Part shown: piece after piece, positions 52,877 to 61,395 of the stretch
How positions within the stretch are numbered: position 1 is the first letter of the stretch
Layout of the letters: each line of letters opens with the position of its first letter
Assembly (NCBI RefSeq): GCF_017745095.1
Contig: NZ_JAGHZZ010000005.1
Location: forward strand, 1 to 64,000
Direction of reading: 5' to 3'
From: Sporocytophaga sp.
GTDB taxonomy: Bacteria; Bacteroidota; Bacteroidia; Cytophagales; Cytophagaceae
Length of the DNA: 64,000 bases
Notes under the pieces: generated by a model
What the model was told of the DNA's origin: nothing
The model's database searches: none
What the model saw: only the letters and a program-made list of their open reading frames with translations
Position numbers and translations under genes: made by a program

Positions 52877-53515
52877 TTATTGCTTGTTTAATTTATTTTT
52901 AATGATAAAGTGAACTGGAATTGCTTGAAACACTCCTCCAGCTAAAAACAATGCTTGGTTTGAAATAAAACCTTTTAGCAACAAGGAATATATTAATAAG
53001 CCCATTCCTCCTGCCATTATTAGTATATTTATAATATAGATAATTTTTAAATATCCACCTTCTTTAAGTGCATCCCAACTATCAATTACTCTAACTCTGG
53101 TCATTCTGTGCAGAAACCCTGTAAATTCCAATGAATCGTTTGTGTTAGACTTTAAATTACAAATTGAAACTTTCTGATTGATAGTAGTGATTTTTCTGAC
53201 AGAATCTCTATCAATCACTATTACTCTGATGTCTTTTAAGTGTATATCACTTATTGGAGGATAATTGAAAAAAAGTTTTTTCTTAAATGTAAATTGCAAC
53301 TTATCTTCTATTAATGTTACGGTGAGACTTGCAGGAACATAATATATAGATAGGCCATTTAGAATAATCATCAAAAATATTGGAGTAATATTCTTCATGA
53401 CAATATTTTCAATTAATTGAGTTGAATAATAGGAAGCAACCATAGATATCCCAAAAATAAAAAGTGCAGTTAAAACCCTTGATTCTCGTGCTACTTTGAA
53501 CTCAAACCTTTTCAT
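52877..53515 (-). CDS. Four-helix membrane protein of unknown function
   Basis: A 212-residue membrane protein. Hydrophobic segments occur at about 15-33, 43-62, 157-180 and 188-206, with a soluble beta-rich middle part (70-150: LTVTLIEDKLQFTFKKKLF, IRVIVIDRDSVRKITTINQ) that resembles a bacterial PH-like domain. Family not recognised. It is 79 bases from the downstream hypothetical gene, in the same direction. Confidence 0.6.
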   Translation of the reverse strand: MKRFEFKVARESRVLTALFIFGISMVASYYSTQLIENIVMKNITPIFLMIILNGLSIYYVPASLTVTLIEDKLQFTFKKKLFFNYPPISDIHLKDIRVIVIDRDSVRKITTINQKVSICNLKSNTNDSLEFTGFLHRMTRVRVIDSWDALKEGGYLKIIYIINILIMAGGMGLLIYSLLLKGFISNQALFLAGGVFQAIPVHFIIKNKLNKQ

Positions 53516-53615
53516 TGATCTAGATATTTTTTTATTACTCTTTAATCGTGTATTTCAACATATCAATAACTAACATATCATGATATTTTCTTTGAATAGA
53601 GCAGTCACGGGATAT

Positions 53616-54287
53616 TCATTTAAACGTCGCCTCTCTCGTTAATTTACTTTTGTTTATGCCAAGATCATCACTAAACAAGTCTATCAATACTTTTTCAACT
53701 TCATGCTTGTTAAATGTCTTTGGATTACGTCTTGATTTCAGATAGTTTTCTCTTGTAATCTTCTCAGTGAGCTCACCAACAGTTTGCAGGCTAAGTACAT
53801 TAGCAGTTTTAAATGCTAACCAAAATCCGGATATAGAAAGAGCCAGGCCTGCCAAACTGATAGGTGATTTAATGAAAAGTCCGGCAAGGGATACAACTGA
53901 CAAAATCAAAAGAGTTATGAATACCCAATAAGGTGGTCTTAAAATATGAAGCTTGAAATCTAAGATCATCTCCATATCTTTTATTCTGGAACGTCTATTG
54001 TTACTCGGTAGAATGGATGCAAGAGTAGTTTCGGGAGTAATTACCTCAGGACTAATATGAAGTGATTGGGTAATTGTCTTACGCAGCTTATAAAACGCCT
54101 GCTGGCTTGTACAGTCGTCTGAGTGAACGAGTTGAATCTTGTTGATAATATGATCACAAAGTTCTCCGAATGTCTTCAGATGGAATAGTTCATCATCAGT
54201 GAATTCTATGTCAAATGAGCTCTCAACTTTTCTAAGAGTGTCATCAATGTCCTCAGAGTCGGTGTCTTTAAGTTCGAATTCTTTCAT
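53616..54287 (-). CDS. Membrane protein with ACP-like segments (putative)
   Basis: A 223-residue protein. Residues 10-55 (DTLRKVESSFDIEFTDDELF and FGELCDHIINKI) and 62-108 (FYKLRKTITQSLHISPEVIT and TLASILP) look like the helical bundle of an acyl-carrier protein, but the DSL phosphopantetheine serine is not seen. Two membrane segments follow at about 118-135 and 142-162. The C-terminus (HEVEKVLIDLFSDDLGINKSKLTREATFK) again starts like an ACP helix and stops at the position where the usual FxxDLGxDSL would follow. The stop is TGA. No function assigned. Confidence 0.55.
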   Translation of the reverse strand: MKEFELKDTDSEDIDDTLRKVESSFDIEFTDDELFHLKTFGELCDHIINKIQLVHSDDCTSQQAFYKLRKTITQSLHISPEVITPETTLASILPSNNRRSRIKDMEMILDFKLHILRPPYWVFITLLILSVVSLAGLFIKSPISLAGLALSISGFWLAFKTANVLSLQTVGELTEKITRENYLKSRRNPKTFNKHEVEKVLIDLFSDDLGINKSKLTREATFK

Positions 54288-54470
54288 TTTTTAGTCTGAT
54301 TAATATACATGACTATCATACTTTTATTTACCCACCTTTCTAAGATACCTGTTTAAGAAGCAATAATCAAGGATGCAAAGTGTTAAAGGAGTTGGAAAAA
54401 TGCTCTGTTTTTTCAACCCATTGACTTAGAGTATGGAGGGAGAGGAGGATATAGAATGGGTTTCTCAAAT

Positions 54471-54500
54471 AAAACAGCCAGTAGAGAAACTGGCTGTTTT
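54471..54500 (-). terminator. Rho-independent terminator
   Basis: 12-bp stem AAAACAGCCAGT with its complement, about 6-base loop, and a T run on the minus strand. It ends the LRR-protein gene. Confidence 0.75.
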
Positions 54501-54527
54501 GTATGTTTATATTATATCATAGTAATT

Positions 54528-56636
54528 TTATTCTATTACTATTTTTTCATGGAAGTACTCTCCATTTAAGTGTAAAGATAGAATATACATTCCTCCTTTT
54601 ATTCCTGCTAAAGGAATTGTAATTGTATCACTTTGTTGTTTGTCAAAAGGGACCTGATTGATGACTTGTCCGGACAATGTTGCAACAGATGCCCAGCCAT
54701 TTCCGCTTGTATTGAAAGTGTTATTTATGAAAACTATATCTTTAGCTGGCTGTGGATATACTGAAAGTTTTTTCAGCGTGTTTGGAGTTAAACCAGCAAC
54801 AATAGCTGAGTTAATTTCTGTACTCACAGTATCTGTTATAATAGGATCATTAAAATCAAAATATATAGCAGCATAATTTCTGATTACACTTCCATCAGTA
54901 AGAGTGCTTTTTAGTTTAAGCTTGAATCTTACATATCCATGACTCTCAGGTTCATTTTTAGTGCTGTCCGGAAGGTTGATGTTATTAAATGTCCAGCGTA
55001 GTGCTTTGCCTCTTTGAAGAAATTCATAGTTATGGCTTGCACTGATAAGTTCTACAGAAGAGAGATCAAACTTATCTTCAAGAGTATCACGGACGATTAC
55101 TGTAAATGCAGTATCTGTTCCTGTATTTTGAAAACGGATTGTATAATCGAGGAATTGACCCTGAAGAATCTGAGTATCACTTATCGGACCTTTCGGAGAA
55201 ACAGCTTTATCATTCGGGTCATATGATCCTGTAATAAGAGAGGTATGACTTACTTGATTAGAAAGTAGTATGTTCTCTTCAGAATTTCCTTTGCCTTTGG
55301 CAGAAACGATGTATTCGGTGCCGATTAGATCAGTTTCTGCAGGTACTTGAAAATATACTCTAATTTCTTTTTTCTCGCCAGGTGCAGCGCTGCCTAGGTC
55401 CCATGTCAAAGCATTATTGATGTGACTTGAAAATTGTACATCCGTTTTTATGAAATCTAAAAGAGAAGGATAGTTAAATGAAAGCAAAGCATTATTCACA
55501 TAATTATTCCCTGAATTTTGAAGCGTAATTTTATATCCAGTGATAAATCCTGGCCTTGGGAAAGAAATCGGTGTTATCGCAACTTTAAGGTTATTGACTG
55601 GCTCTAAATAGGGAACTGGGAACTCATAGATAGAATCAGGATCTGTAACAATATGTTGTATGTCGCTGCGAAAAAGAATATCCTTATCAAGCTCCAGACT
55701 ATGAACTCCTGCTCCAAGCGCCACTGCGTATACGCCTTTATGGTTTGTTTCTACCACAATTGTCCCTCGATCTGCGCTTACTTTTACATTTGCCACACCA
55801 GGTTCATTGTCATCTCTGATTAGATTATTGTTCCTGTCAACAAAGACAATACCTTTTATGTGGGGATATGAAGTGCATCCATTAACGTTTTCTGCTACGC
55901 AGATCTCATCCGTAGGACTTTGAAATTCATTTAATGTTGAAGGTATGTTTGGTAAGCAGGTTAATGGATTGCCTTTGCAATATAGTTTTACCAAGTCTGG
56001 CATCCTAGGCAAGCATTTCAATTTGTTATTAGAAACAGATACCACCTTAAGTTTACTTGGAAAATAACCGATGGCATCAATATTGTTGCTTGAAATATCC
56101 AGTAGTGTCAGACTTACGGGTAGTGCAGGTAGTGTTGAAATTGAGTTGTTAGGCACCAGCAGATGTTGAAGTTTAGGTAACTGAGGAAGAGCCGAAAGCT
56201 TGGCATTTGCACAGTGTAAAATAAAGAGTGGTGCCGGAAGTTGCGGCAGGGATGTCAATGGATTGTTGTCACAAATTAGAATCTCCAGCTTCTCTGGCAA
56301 AGCGGGTAATTGTGTTATATTATTGTTAGCACAATAAAGGTCGACAAGGTTTTTAGGTAATTCTGGTAAGGCATTTAACTTATTATTTCTGCATAAAAGA
56401 CCAGAGATGCTTTGCATATACTGAATTCCTTCAAGGCTTTCAATCCCAAGACTGTCTAACCGAATGTACCCGGTAATTGTGTCAGCACATGCAATCTTCA
56501 GTGAGTCAGATTCTATGCATTGAGGATATTTTTGTTGAATGTAATTTTTAAATATAAGATCCGGAATCGCCGCTCTCTGGCCATAGGAAAAATTGAAAAT
56601 AAGTAAAAGGATAATTAACAGTAACTGTTTTTTCAT
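54528..56636 (-). CDS. Secreted LRR/DUF11-like protein with T9SS type A sorting domain
   Basis: A 702-residue exported protein (signal peptide MKKQLLLIILLLIFNFSYGQ). Residues about 75-225 are bacterial leucine-rich repeats of 20-22 residues (LPELPKNLVDLYCANNN, LPALPEKLEILICDNN, LPQLPAPLFILHC, LPKLQHLLVPNNS). A carboxypeptidase-like repeat (VFVDRNNNLIRDDNEPGVANV) and conserved DUF11-type surface domains (NDKAVSPKGPI, DYTIRFQNTGTDTAFTVIVRD) follow, and the C-terminus is a type A T9SS tail (LSVYPQPAKDIVFINN, IPLAGIKGGMYILSLH, EKIVI). Likely a surface-exposed binding or adhesive protein. Confidence 0.88.
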   Translation of the reverse strand: MKKQLLLIILLLIFNFSYGQRAAIPDLIFKNYIQQKYPQCIESDSLKIACADTITGYIRLDSLGIESLEGIQYMQSISGLLCRNNKLNALPELPKNLVDLYCANNNITQLPALPEKLEILICDNNPLTSLPQLPAPLFILHCANAKLSALPQLPKLQHLLVPNNSISTLPALPVSLTLLDISSNNIDAIGYFPSKLKVVSVSNNKLKCLPRMPDLVKLYCKGNPLTCLPNIPSTLNEFQSPTDEICVAENVNGCTSYPHIKGIVFVDRNNNLIRDDNEPGVANVKVSADRGTIVVETNHKGVYAVALGAGVHSLELDKDILFRSDIQHIVTDPDSIYEFPVPYLEPVNNLKVAITPISFPRPGFITGYKITLQNSGNNYVNNALLSFNYPSLLDFIKTDVQFSSHINNALTWDLGSAAPGEKKEIRVYFQVPAETDLIGTEYIVSAKGKGNSEENILLSNQVSHTSLITGSYDPNDKAVSPKGPISDTQILQGQFLDYTIRFQNTGTDTAFTVIVRDTLEDKFDLSSVELISASHNYEFLQRGKALRWTFNNINLPDSTKNEPESHGYVRFKLKLKSTLTDGSVIRNYAAIYFDFNDPIITDTVSTEINSAIVAGLTPNTLKKLSVYPQPAKDIVFINNTFNTSGNGWASVATLSGQVINQVPFDKQQSDTITIPLAGIKGGMYILSLHLNGEYFHEKIVIE

Positions 56637-56752
56637 AATTGGTTATAGATTAAAAATTTGATAAAAAAGAAATTTGATGTAAATCAAAATGGTATTTCAT
56701 CGCTAATGCGCTATAAATATATGAAAATAAAGCAGACTAATGGTAGGCAATA

Positions 56753-56781
56753 AAAAAAGGGATCAATAAGATCCCTTTTTT
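56753..56781. terminator. Bidirectional terminator
   Basis: A 12-bp stem AAAAAAGGGATC with its complement around AATAA; both strands end with a T run. It lies 11 bases past the stop of the next gene on the minus strand. Confidence 0.75.
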
Positions 56782-56791
56782 ATGATTTCTA

Positions 56792-57643
56792 TTATTTATT
56801 CTTCGCGTCCGTCACGCCCGGGTCTAATACGAATTTAGCATCTCCGACTTTTATTGGTTTCATTTTTGATTCCGTAAAAGTGTCTTTCCATACAATGTTC
56901 ATAGTGGCAAACTGCATATCTACAGTTTTACCCGGGATATGCCAGACTCCAACAACTTTAGCATTTTCTCCAGGAAGTACCAGGTCCACTTCATTTTTTC
57001 TGTTTTCGTTAGCAAACTCCTGGCCATTTTCTGTTTTTAAAACCAACTTGTTTGCTTCAATTTTACCAACATCCGAACCGCTATAATTACATTTGAAGTG
57101 AACAGCAGTTTCCTTCGTTTCTTTTTTTACTTTCTCCAGGTTACAAGTAAAACCTCCTGCCTGGAAATCATTTTTTGAAGCTGGTAATTGAAAGTCAGGA
57201 GCGCTGAGCTTTTTACCTTCTGAGGAAATTCTGTAAAAACCATCTAAAATTAAGGTAAGCTTTTCCACATGGAAGTTTTGGCCTCCACTCACTTTAAGGA
57301 TTTTTGTTTCTGTGGCTTTCGGGTCGATCACCATATTCATACTCTGAAACATTCCGCCTCCAGTGGCATGCTCTTCCCCGAATTCATATTTAAATGTAGG
57401 CTCATTGCCTTTGAAATAGATAAAGTCTTCAGTCTTATTGGTGATCTTTAGTTTTACCTGAGTAAAGGCCTGCTGAGAATGCGCATCAATGAATTCGATA
57501 TGCAATACGTCGGTATCTATCGGTTCTACCTTATAATGATTTTCATGCTTAGGATCGCTGGGTTTCCTTTGTGCCTGCGCTGTCATAACAAGTGAAACAG
57601 CGAACAAGGCTGCTAGCATCTGTTTGAAAAAAGGTTTTCTCAT
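56792..57643 (-). CDS. Secreted protein of unknown function
   Basis: A 283-residue exported protein (signal peptide MRKPFFKQMLAALFAVSLVMTAQAQ). The mature part is beta-rich with alternating lysine/glutamate strands (VKLKITNKTEDFIYFKGNEPT, VVGVWHIPGKTVDMQFATMNI). Not recognised; no T9SS tail and no lipobox. It ends with a charged VLDPGVTDAKNK. Probably periplasmic. Confidence 0.6.
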   Translation of the reverse strand: MRKPFFKQMLAALFAVSLVMTAQAQRKPSDPKHENHYKVEPIDTDVLHIEFIDAHSQQAFTQVKLKITNKTEDFIYFKGNEPTFKYEFGEEHATGGGMFQSMNMVIDPKATETKILKVSGGQNFHVEKLTLILDGFYRISSEGKKLSAPDFQLPASKNDFQAGGFTCNLEKVKKETKETAVHFKCNYSGSDVGKIEANKLVLKTENGQEFANENRKNEVDLVLPGENAKVVGVWHIPGKTVDMQFATMNIVWKDTFTESKMKPIKVGDAKFVLDPGVTDAKNK

Positions 57644-57834
57644 TGGTTTGGGTTGTGGTTTATTAATTTGGTTTTTTACTACGTTTAATTAAGTAAAATG
57701 ATACATTTTAATCAATAACCTAAGATTTTAAATTTTGCTTTGTTTGGGTGAAATATTCTTAGTGTTCAGGAAGGGATACAATTGCTATTCTAGGGTATCC
57801 TCGTTGATTCAAAGGGGCTATTGAAGAAAAGAGC

Positions 57835-57894
57835 AACAGTTTGAGCAACAGCAATAAAATATTTCAGAAATGCCTTGCTGTTGCTCAAACTGTT
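57835..57894 (-). terminator. 20-bp perfect inverted repeat, likely terminator
   Basis: AACAGTTTGAGCAACAGCAA (57835-57854) and its exact complement (57875-57894) with a 20-base loop. It lies 10 bases past the stop of the alcohol dehydrogenase; on the minus strand it is followed by CTCTTTTCTTC. The long perfect stem is stronger than most terminators here and could also be a repeat element. Confidence 0.6.
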
Positions 57895-57904
57895 ACCTGG
57901 AAAA

Positions 57905-59080
57905 TTACAATGCCATTTCCAATGCTTTCGCCATTTGTTCAGGACTCAGCTTTACAGGATTATTTTTATTGTCAGATCCTGTTACTATCCGGTCAATGTC
58001 TTTACCTGTTAAGTTAAATGCAGACAGTTTTGGTATTTCCAATCTCTTTGTTAGCTCATCGATCTGGGTTAAAATAAACTCGATATAATAGGCATCAGAC
58101 TTATTTTTATCCTTTGAAAATAACTTTCCTACTTCAGCATATTTTTGCAAAGCAATGTTATCAGGATCTTTTTGCTGAAGGCTTTTCACTGTTATATTGT
58201 TGACAGGTCCCATTAATGCACTGCAAATTACACCATGAGGGATATCAAAGTATCCACCGATGGTGGAAGCAAAACCATGCACTGTACCTAAACCTGCATT
58301 AGCAAGGGTAATACCTGAGATCAATGAAGCGTAAGCCATATCTGTGCGGGCTCCAATATCCGTCTTTCCATTTTCATAGCAATTAACTAATGAGGCTGAA
58401 ATTCTTTTTAATCCTTCTAAGGCAAGAGAATCAGTCATCGGATTGGCGTTGGTAGATAGAAATGATTCCAGCAATTGAGTAAATGCATCCATGCCAGTAT
58501 ACGCTGTTATGTGCTTGGGGCAGGATAAAGTCAGATCAGGATCTACAATTGCCAGATCAGGAACAAAATTATCATGTCGCAAAGATTTTTTAAATCCTTG
58601 TTCTCCTACCTCAGACAATACGGCGTTTTTCGTTGCTTCACTTCCTGTACCTGAAGTTGTAGGGACAGCAATAAAGGGTACCTTATTCCCGGAATGAGTC
58701 CGAGTGCCGACACCTTCAAGAAATAATTGAACAGATGCTTTTTCCCTCAGCATGGCAGATATAGCTTTACCTGCATCCAGAACACTTCCACCACCAATAG
58801 CTACAACTACCTCTATATTTTTCTCCTGAAAATTTTTAACACATTCATCCACAAGTGAAGGAGAGGGTTCTTTATCAATTGTGAAATGATCCCAGGTAAT
58901 GCCATTGTTAGAGAAATCATCCTGTAATTTCGCCCAGGTTTTACTATTAATAAAAGAAGCAGCACCTGTTATAATAAGGACATGTTTACCGTAGGCTTTT
59001 ACAGCTTTAGGAAGAACGGATATTTTTCCTGATCCGAATTGAATGGCAGGGTTGCGTGCAAATACAAATGGTGCAATCAT
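57905..59080 (-). CDS. Iron-type alcohol dehydrogenase family protein
   Basis: A 391-residue group III (iron-containing) alcohol dehydrogenase. NAD site: GGGSVLDAGK (97-106) and PTTSGTGSEAT (140-150). Metal site: D198, Q202 (in GMDAFTQLLE), H268 (VHGFA) and H282 (DIPHG). In typical Fe-ADHs the second residue is His, here Gln, so the metal and its activation may differ. Start overlaps the stop of the ABM gene by 4 bases, so the two are translationally coupled. Substrate unknown. Confidence 0.88.
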   Translation of the reverse strand: MIAPFVFARNPAIQFGSGKISVLPKAVKAYGKHVLIITGAASFINSKTWAKLQDDFSNNGITWDHFTIDKEPSPSLVDECVKNFQEKNIEVVVAIGGGSVLDAGKAISAMLREKASVQLFLEGVGTRTHSGNKVPFIAVPTTSGTGSEATKNAVLSEVGEQGFKKSLRHDNFVPDLAIVDPDLTLSCPKHITAYTGMDAFTQLLESFLSTNANPMTDSLALEGLKRISASLVNCYENGKTDIGARTDMAYASLISGITLANAGLGTVHGFASTIGGYFDIPHGVICSALMGPVNNITVKSLQQKDPDNIALQKYAEVGKLFSKDKNKSDAYYIEFILTQIDELTKRLEIPKLSAFNLTGKDIDRIVTGSDNKNNPVKLSPEQMAKALEMAL

Positions 59081-59376
59081 GAATTTTGTGGAAATAATAT
59101 TTGATGTTTTACCCCTTCTCTTGGTTTAGCCATAAATGAAGCTACAGTATCACGCCAGGTGAGGTAATGGCTGGTTTCTTTATGTGCAGCCGCAGCCGCT
59201 TCGCTGGCATAGGCTTCATAAAATACAAATTTTGAGGGATCCGAAGCATCCTGTAATATATCAAATCTAAGATTACCTGCCTCTTTAACGGAACCCTCGT
59301 GATTCTTTTTTGTAGCGGCAATAAAAGCTTCTACAAACTCAGGCTTTACAAACACATGTACAATAGTTGCAATCAT
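59077..59376 (-). CDS. ABM-domain monooxygenase (YgiN/LsrG-like)
   Basis: A 99-residue antibiotic-biosynthesis-monooxygenase domain. MIATIVHVFVKPEFVEAFIAA and NLRFDILQDASDPSKFVFYEAYAS, and then HKETSHYLTW, are typical of the ferredoxin-like ABM fold, cofactor-free monooxygenases acting on quinones or aldehydes (YgiN, LsrG). It is translationally coupled to the following alcohol dehydrogenase (4-base overlap), suggesting the two act on one small carbonyl or alcohol substrate. Confidence 0.8.
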   Translation of the reverse strand: MIATIVHVFVKPEFVEAFIAATKKNHEGSVKEAGNLRFDILQDASDPSKFVFYEAYASEAAAAAHKETSHYLTWRDTVASFMAKPREGVKHQILFPQNS

Positions 59377-59468
59377 AGTTGTGAATATTTTTATTGTTAA
59401 TAATGGTCAATTTAATTTCCAATGTCATTTAATATTTAAGATCATCCTATTGCTTTCCGCTTTCCGCT

Positions 59469-60245
59469 TTAAAACTCTATCTTCAACTCAACCGGGCAAT
59501 GGTCTGACCCCATGAATTCATTGCTTACTATTGCCTCTTTTACCTGATTGATCAATGAATTGCTTACCACGAAATAATCTATTCTCCAGCCAACATTTTT
59601 TGCCCGGGAATTGAAAAAGTTACTCCAGTAGGTGTATTTGATTTCATCCGGATGAAGCATCCTGAAGGTGTCTGAAAAACCGGAATTAAGCAATCTGTTA
59701 AATCCGTCTATCTCTCTTTGAGTATATCCTGCAGACTTATTATAGTTCTTTTTCGCATTGGCTATATCCTTTTCCGTATGTGCTACATTGAGGTCTCCAG
59801 CAATGATCACAGGTTTTTTAGAGTTTAGGTGCAGAACGTACTTTAAAAAATCAGCATCCCACTTTTCGCGGTAATCAAGACGTTTTAATCCTTCTCCTGA
59901 GTTTGGCACATAGACTGTTACAAGGAAAAAATTATCATACTCTGCTGTGATAACCCTTCCTTCCTGATCGTGTTCTTCAATATTCATATCATAAGTCACG
60001 CTTATTGGAATAAATTTGGTAAGAATTGCAGTGCCGGAATAACCCTTTCTTGCCTTTGATGCATTTCCATAAACCTTATAATTAGGCAGCATGGCACACA
60101 ATGTTTCCACATCATGAACTCCGGCTTTCGTTTCCTGCAAGCACAGTATATCAGGATTCAAGGTGTTAATGTCTCTTACAAAATCCTTCTTCATAATGGA
60201 ACGGATGCCATTTACATTCCAATTGACCAAATGCAGTAAAGCCAT
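59469..60245 (-). CDS. xth: Exodeoxyribonuclease III (AP endonuclease family)
   Basis: A 258-residue enzyme of the exonuclease III/AP endonuclease family. HLVNWNVNGIRSIMKKDF, ILCLQETKA (catalytic Glu), VIIAGDLNVAH (Asp and Asn), YTYWSNFFNSRAKNVGWRID and the C-terminal GSDHCPVELKIEF (Asp-His pair) are all in place. It cleaves DNA at abasic sites and removes 3' blocking groups in base excision repair. It stands alone with the repeat-rich stretch upstream. Confidence 0.95.
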   Translation of the reverse strand: MALLHLVNWNVNGIRSIMKKDFVRDINTLNPDILCLQETKAGVHDVETLCAMLPNYKVYGNASKARKGYSGTAILTKFIPISVTYDMNIEEHDQEGRVITAEYDNFFLVTVYVPNSGEGLKRLDYREKWDADFLKYVLHLNSKKPVIIAGDLNVAHTEKDIANAKKNYNKSAGYTQREIDGFNRLLNSGFSDTFRMLHPDEIKYTYWSNFFNSRAKNVGWRIDYFVVSNSLINQVKEAIVSNEFMGSDHCPVELKIEF

Positions 60246-60389
60246 ATCAATAAATTTCGAAATCGAAGTTAATTATAGAATCAATAAAGAAAAATTAAAA
60301 TAAATCAAAAAAAATAGCTCTTTCATTCGACTTGAATTCTAAAAAATAAGTATAAATTTTATTCATTCGGTAAGTAAAAAAAGAAATTA

Positions 60390-60574
60390 TTACTTGTAAA
60401 ATGGAATTACAAGCTTGCAAATTGAAATTACAAGCAAGTAATTTGAATTTACAAATCTGCAAACTGAAATCACAAGCTTGCAAAACCGAAATACAAGTCT
60501 GCAAACTGAAATTACAATCTTGGAAAATGAAATTACAAGTCTGAAAATGGAAATTACAAACTAGGAATAGGAAA
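60390..60574 (-). repeat. 21-bp tandem repeat, eight units (possible Cys heptad coding)
   Basis: Units of 21 bases start at 60407, 60428, 60449, 60470, 60491, 60512, 60533 and 60554, with a partial unit before them. The consensus is close to TTACAAGCTTGCAAACTGAAA. On the minus strand each unit codes for 7 residues with one Cys, giving C-N-F-x-[LF]-Q-x repeats in an open frame (60295-60615, beginning MKKSRLSAISL). A real peptide is possible but unsupported by any promoter or family. Confidence 0.8.
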
Positions 60575-60980
60575 TTCTGAGAGAGGGAAATGGCAGACAA
60601 TCGACTTTTCTTCATAATTTTTTTTGAAAACGAGGATTACTTTGATAGACAATTATCCTTTGTCACAGGCTCAGAGGTCTTACAATGGAATTTACAAGCA
60701 GAAGACTGTCAGGTTGGCGAATTTTCCAACACCATCAACATCACTGTCACCAGACAGATTGAGGTGTAGGGGAGCTTTTGTTTGTTTGAATTGATCCGAA
60801 CCACCAGGGTGCTTTGAGTCTTGGTGGTTTTGTTTTTTGGGGGTAGGGAAAAGTCCAGGTATGAGACCTGGTCGGGCAACACCATTATTCTTAAGTTAAT
60901 GAATAGTGATACAATCGCTAATCTCGGAAATCCTCGTTGAATAAACGAGGACAATTGGGTATAGTATAGTTTTTTTCTTT

Positions 60981-61107
60981 TCTGTGGTGTCGGGTCTTTC
61001 GACCCGACACATTTTAAATTATTGATTGATTAAAAATAATTTCTATAATCCGAAATTCTTAATCTGGGTTGATGGAGTGTCAGGTCGAAAGACCTGACAC
61101 CACGGGA
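60981..61107. repeat. 127-bp palindromic element, copy 1
   Basis: A 127-base unit containing two strong hairpins: GTGTCGGGTC-TTTC-GACC (10-bp arms, 60987-61010) and GTGTCAGGTC-GAAA-GACC (10-bp arms, 61077-61100). Its outer ends TCTGTGGTGTCGGGTC and GACCTGACACCACGGGA are near-inverted copies of each other, so the element has terminal inverted repeats. 123 of 127 bases are identical to copy 2. Confidence 0.85.
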
Positions 61108-61208
61108 AGCTAGAAAACTTAGAATTGTAAGAAATCCAAATATTATTGTTGAAACTATAAAAATCCAAATATTGAATTTCTTCATTAATCAGAGTAATCA
61201 TTTAAGTG

Positions 61209-61377
61209 GCACATAACGTATGGGGTGTTGACGTGGCGGGTTTTAAAGCGCTTCACTATCCACCGTTGCTGCCCTAACACGCCATATAAGAATAAATAAA
61301 AAAGTGCGGTGTTTAAAGCTCTGCCCTCGAAATCTTCATCATCACCCCGCCATGGCCACAACCTGATGTTATAAGCA
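61209..61377. repeat. 169-bp element with imperfect inverted ends
   Basis: The left end (GCACATAACGTATGGGGTGT...GACGTGGCGGG, 61209-61240) and the complement of the right end (GCTTATAACATCAGG...GGCCATGGCGGGG, 61344-61377) match in about two thirds of positions, including ATAAC and TGGCGGG. The interior is locally GC-richer than its surroundings. The ends recall the folded structure of integron attC sites, but the exact RYYYAAC/GTTRRRY cores are absent. It lies between the two 127-bp elements. Confidence 0.5.
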
Positions 61378-61395
61378 TACCTTTTTATTTATATT

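Noticed and set aside
60709-60954. Minus-strand reading frame of 81 codons upstream of the CRISPR region
   Set aside because: It spans a terminator-like hairpin and a small palindrome, has no recognisable domain or start signals, and looks like non-coding DNA.
61209-61377. Integron attC site proper
   Set aside because: The ends do not meet the RYYYAAC and GTTRRRY core rule, and no integrase or cassette genes are in the window; kept only as an attC-like folded element.
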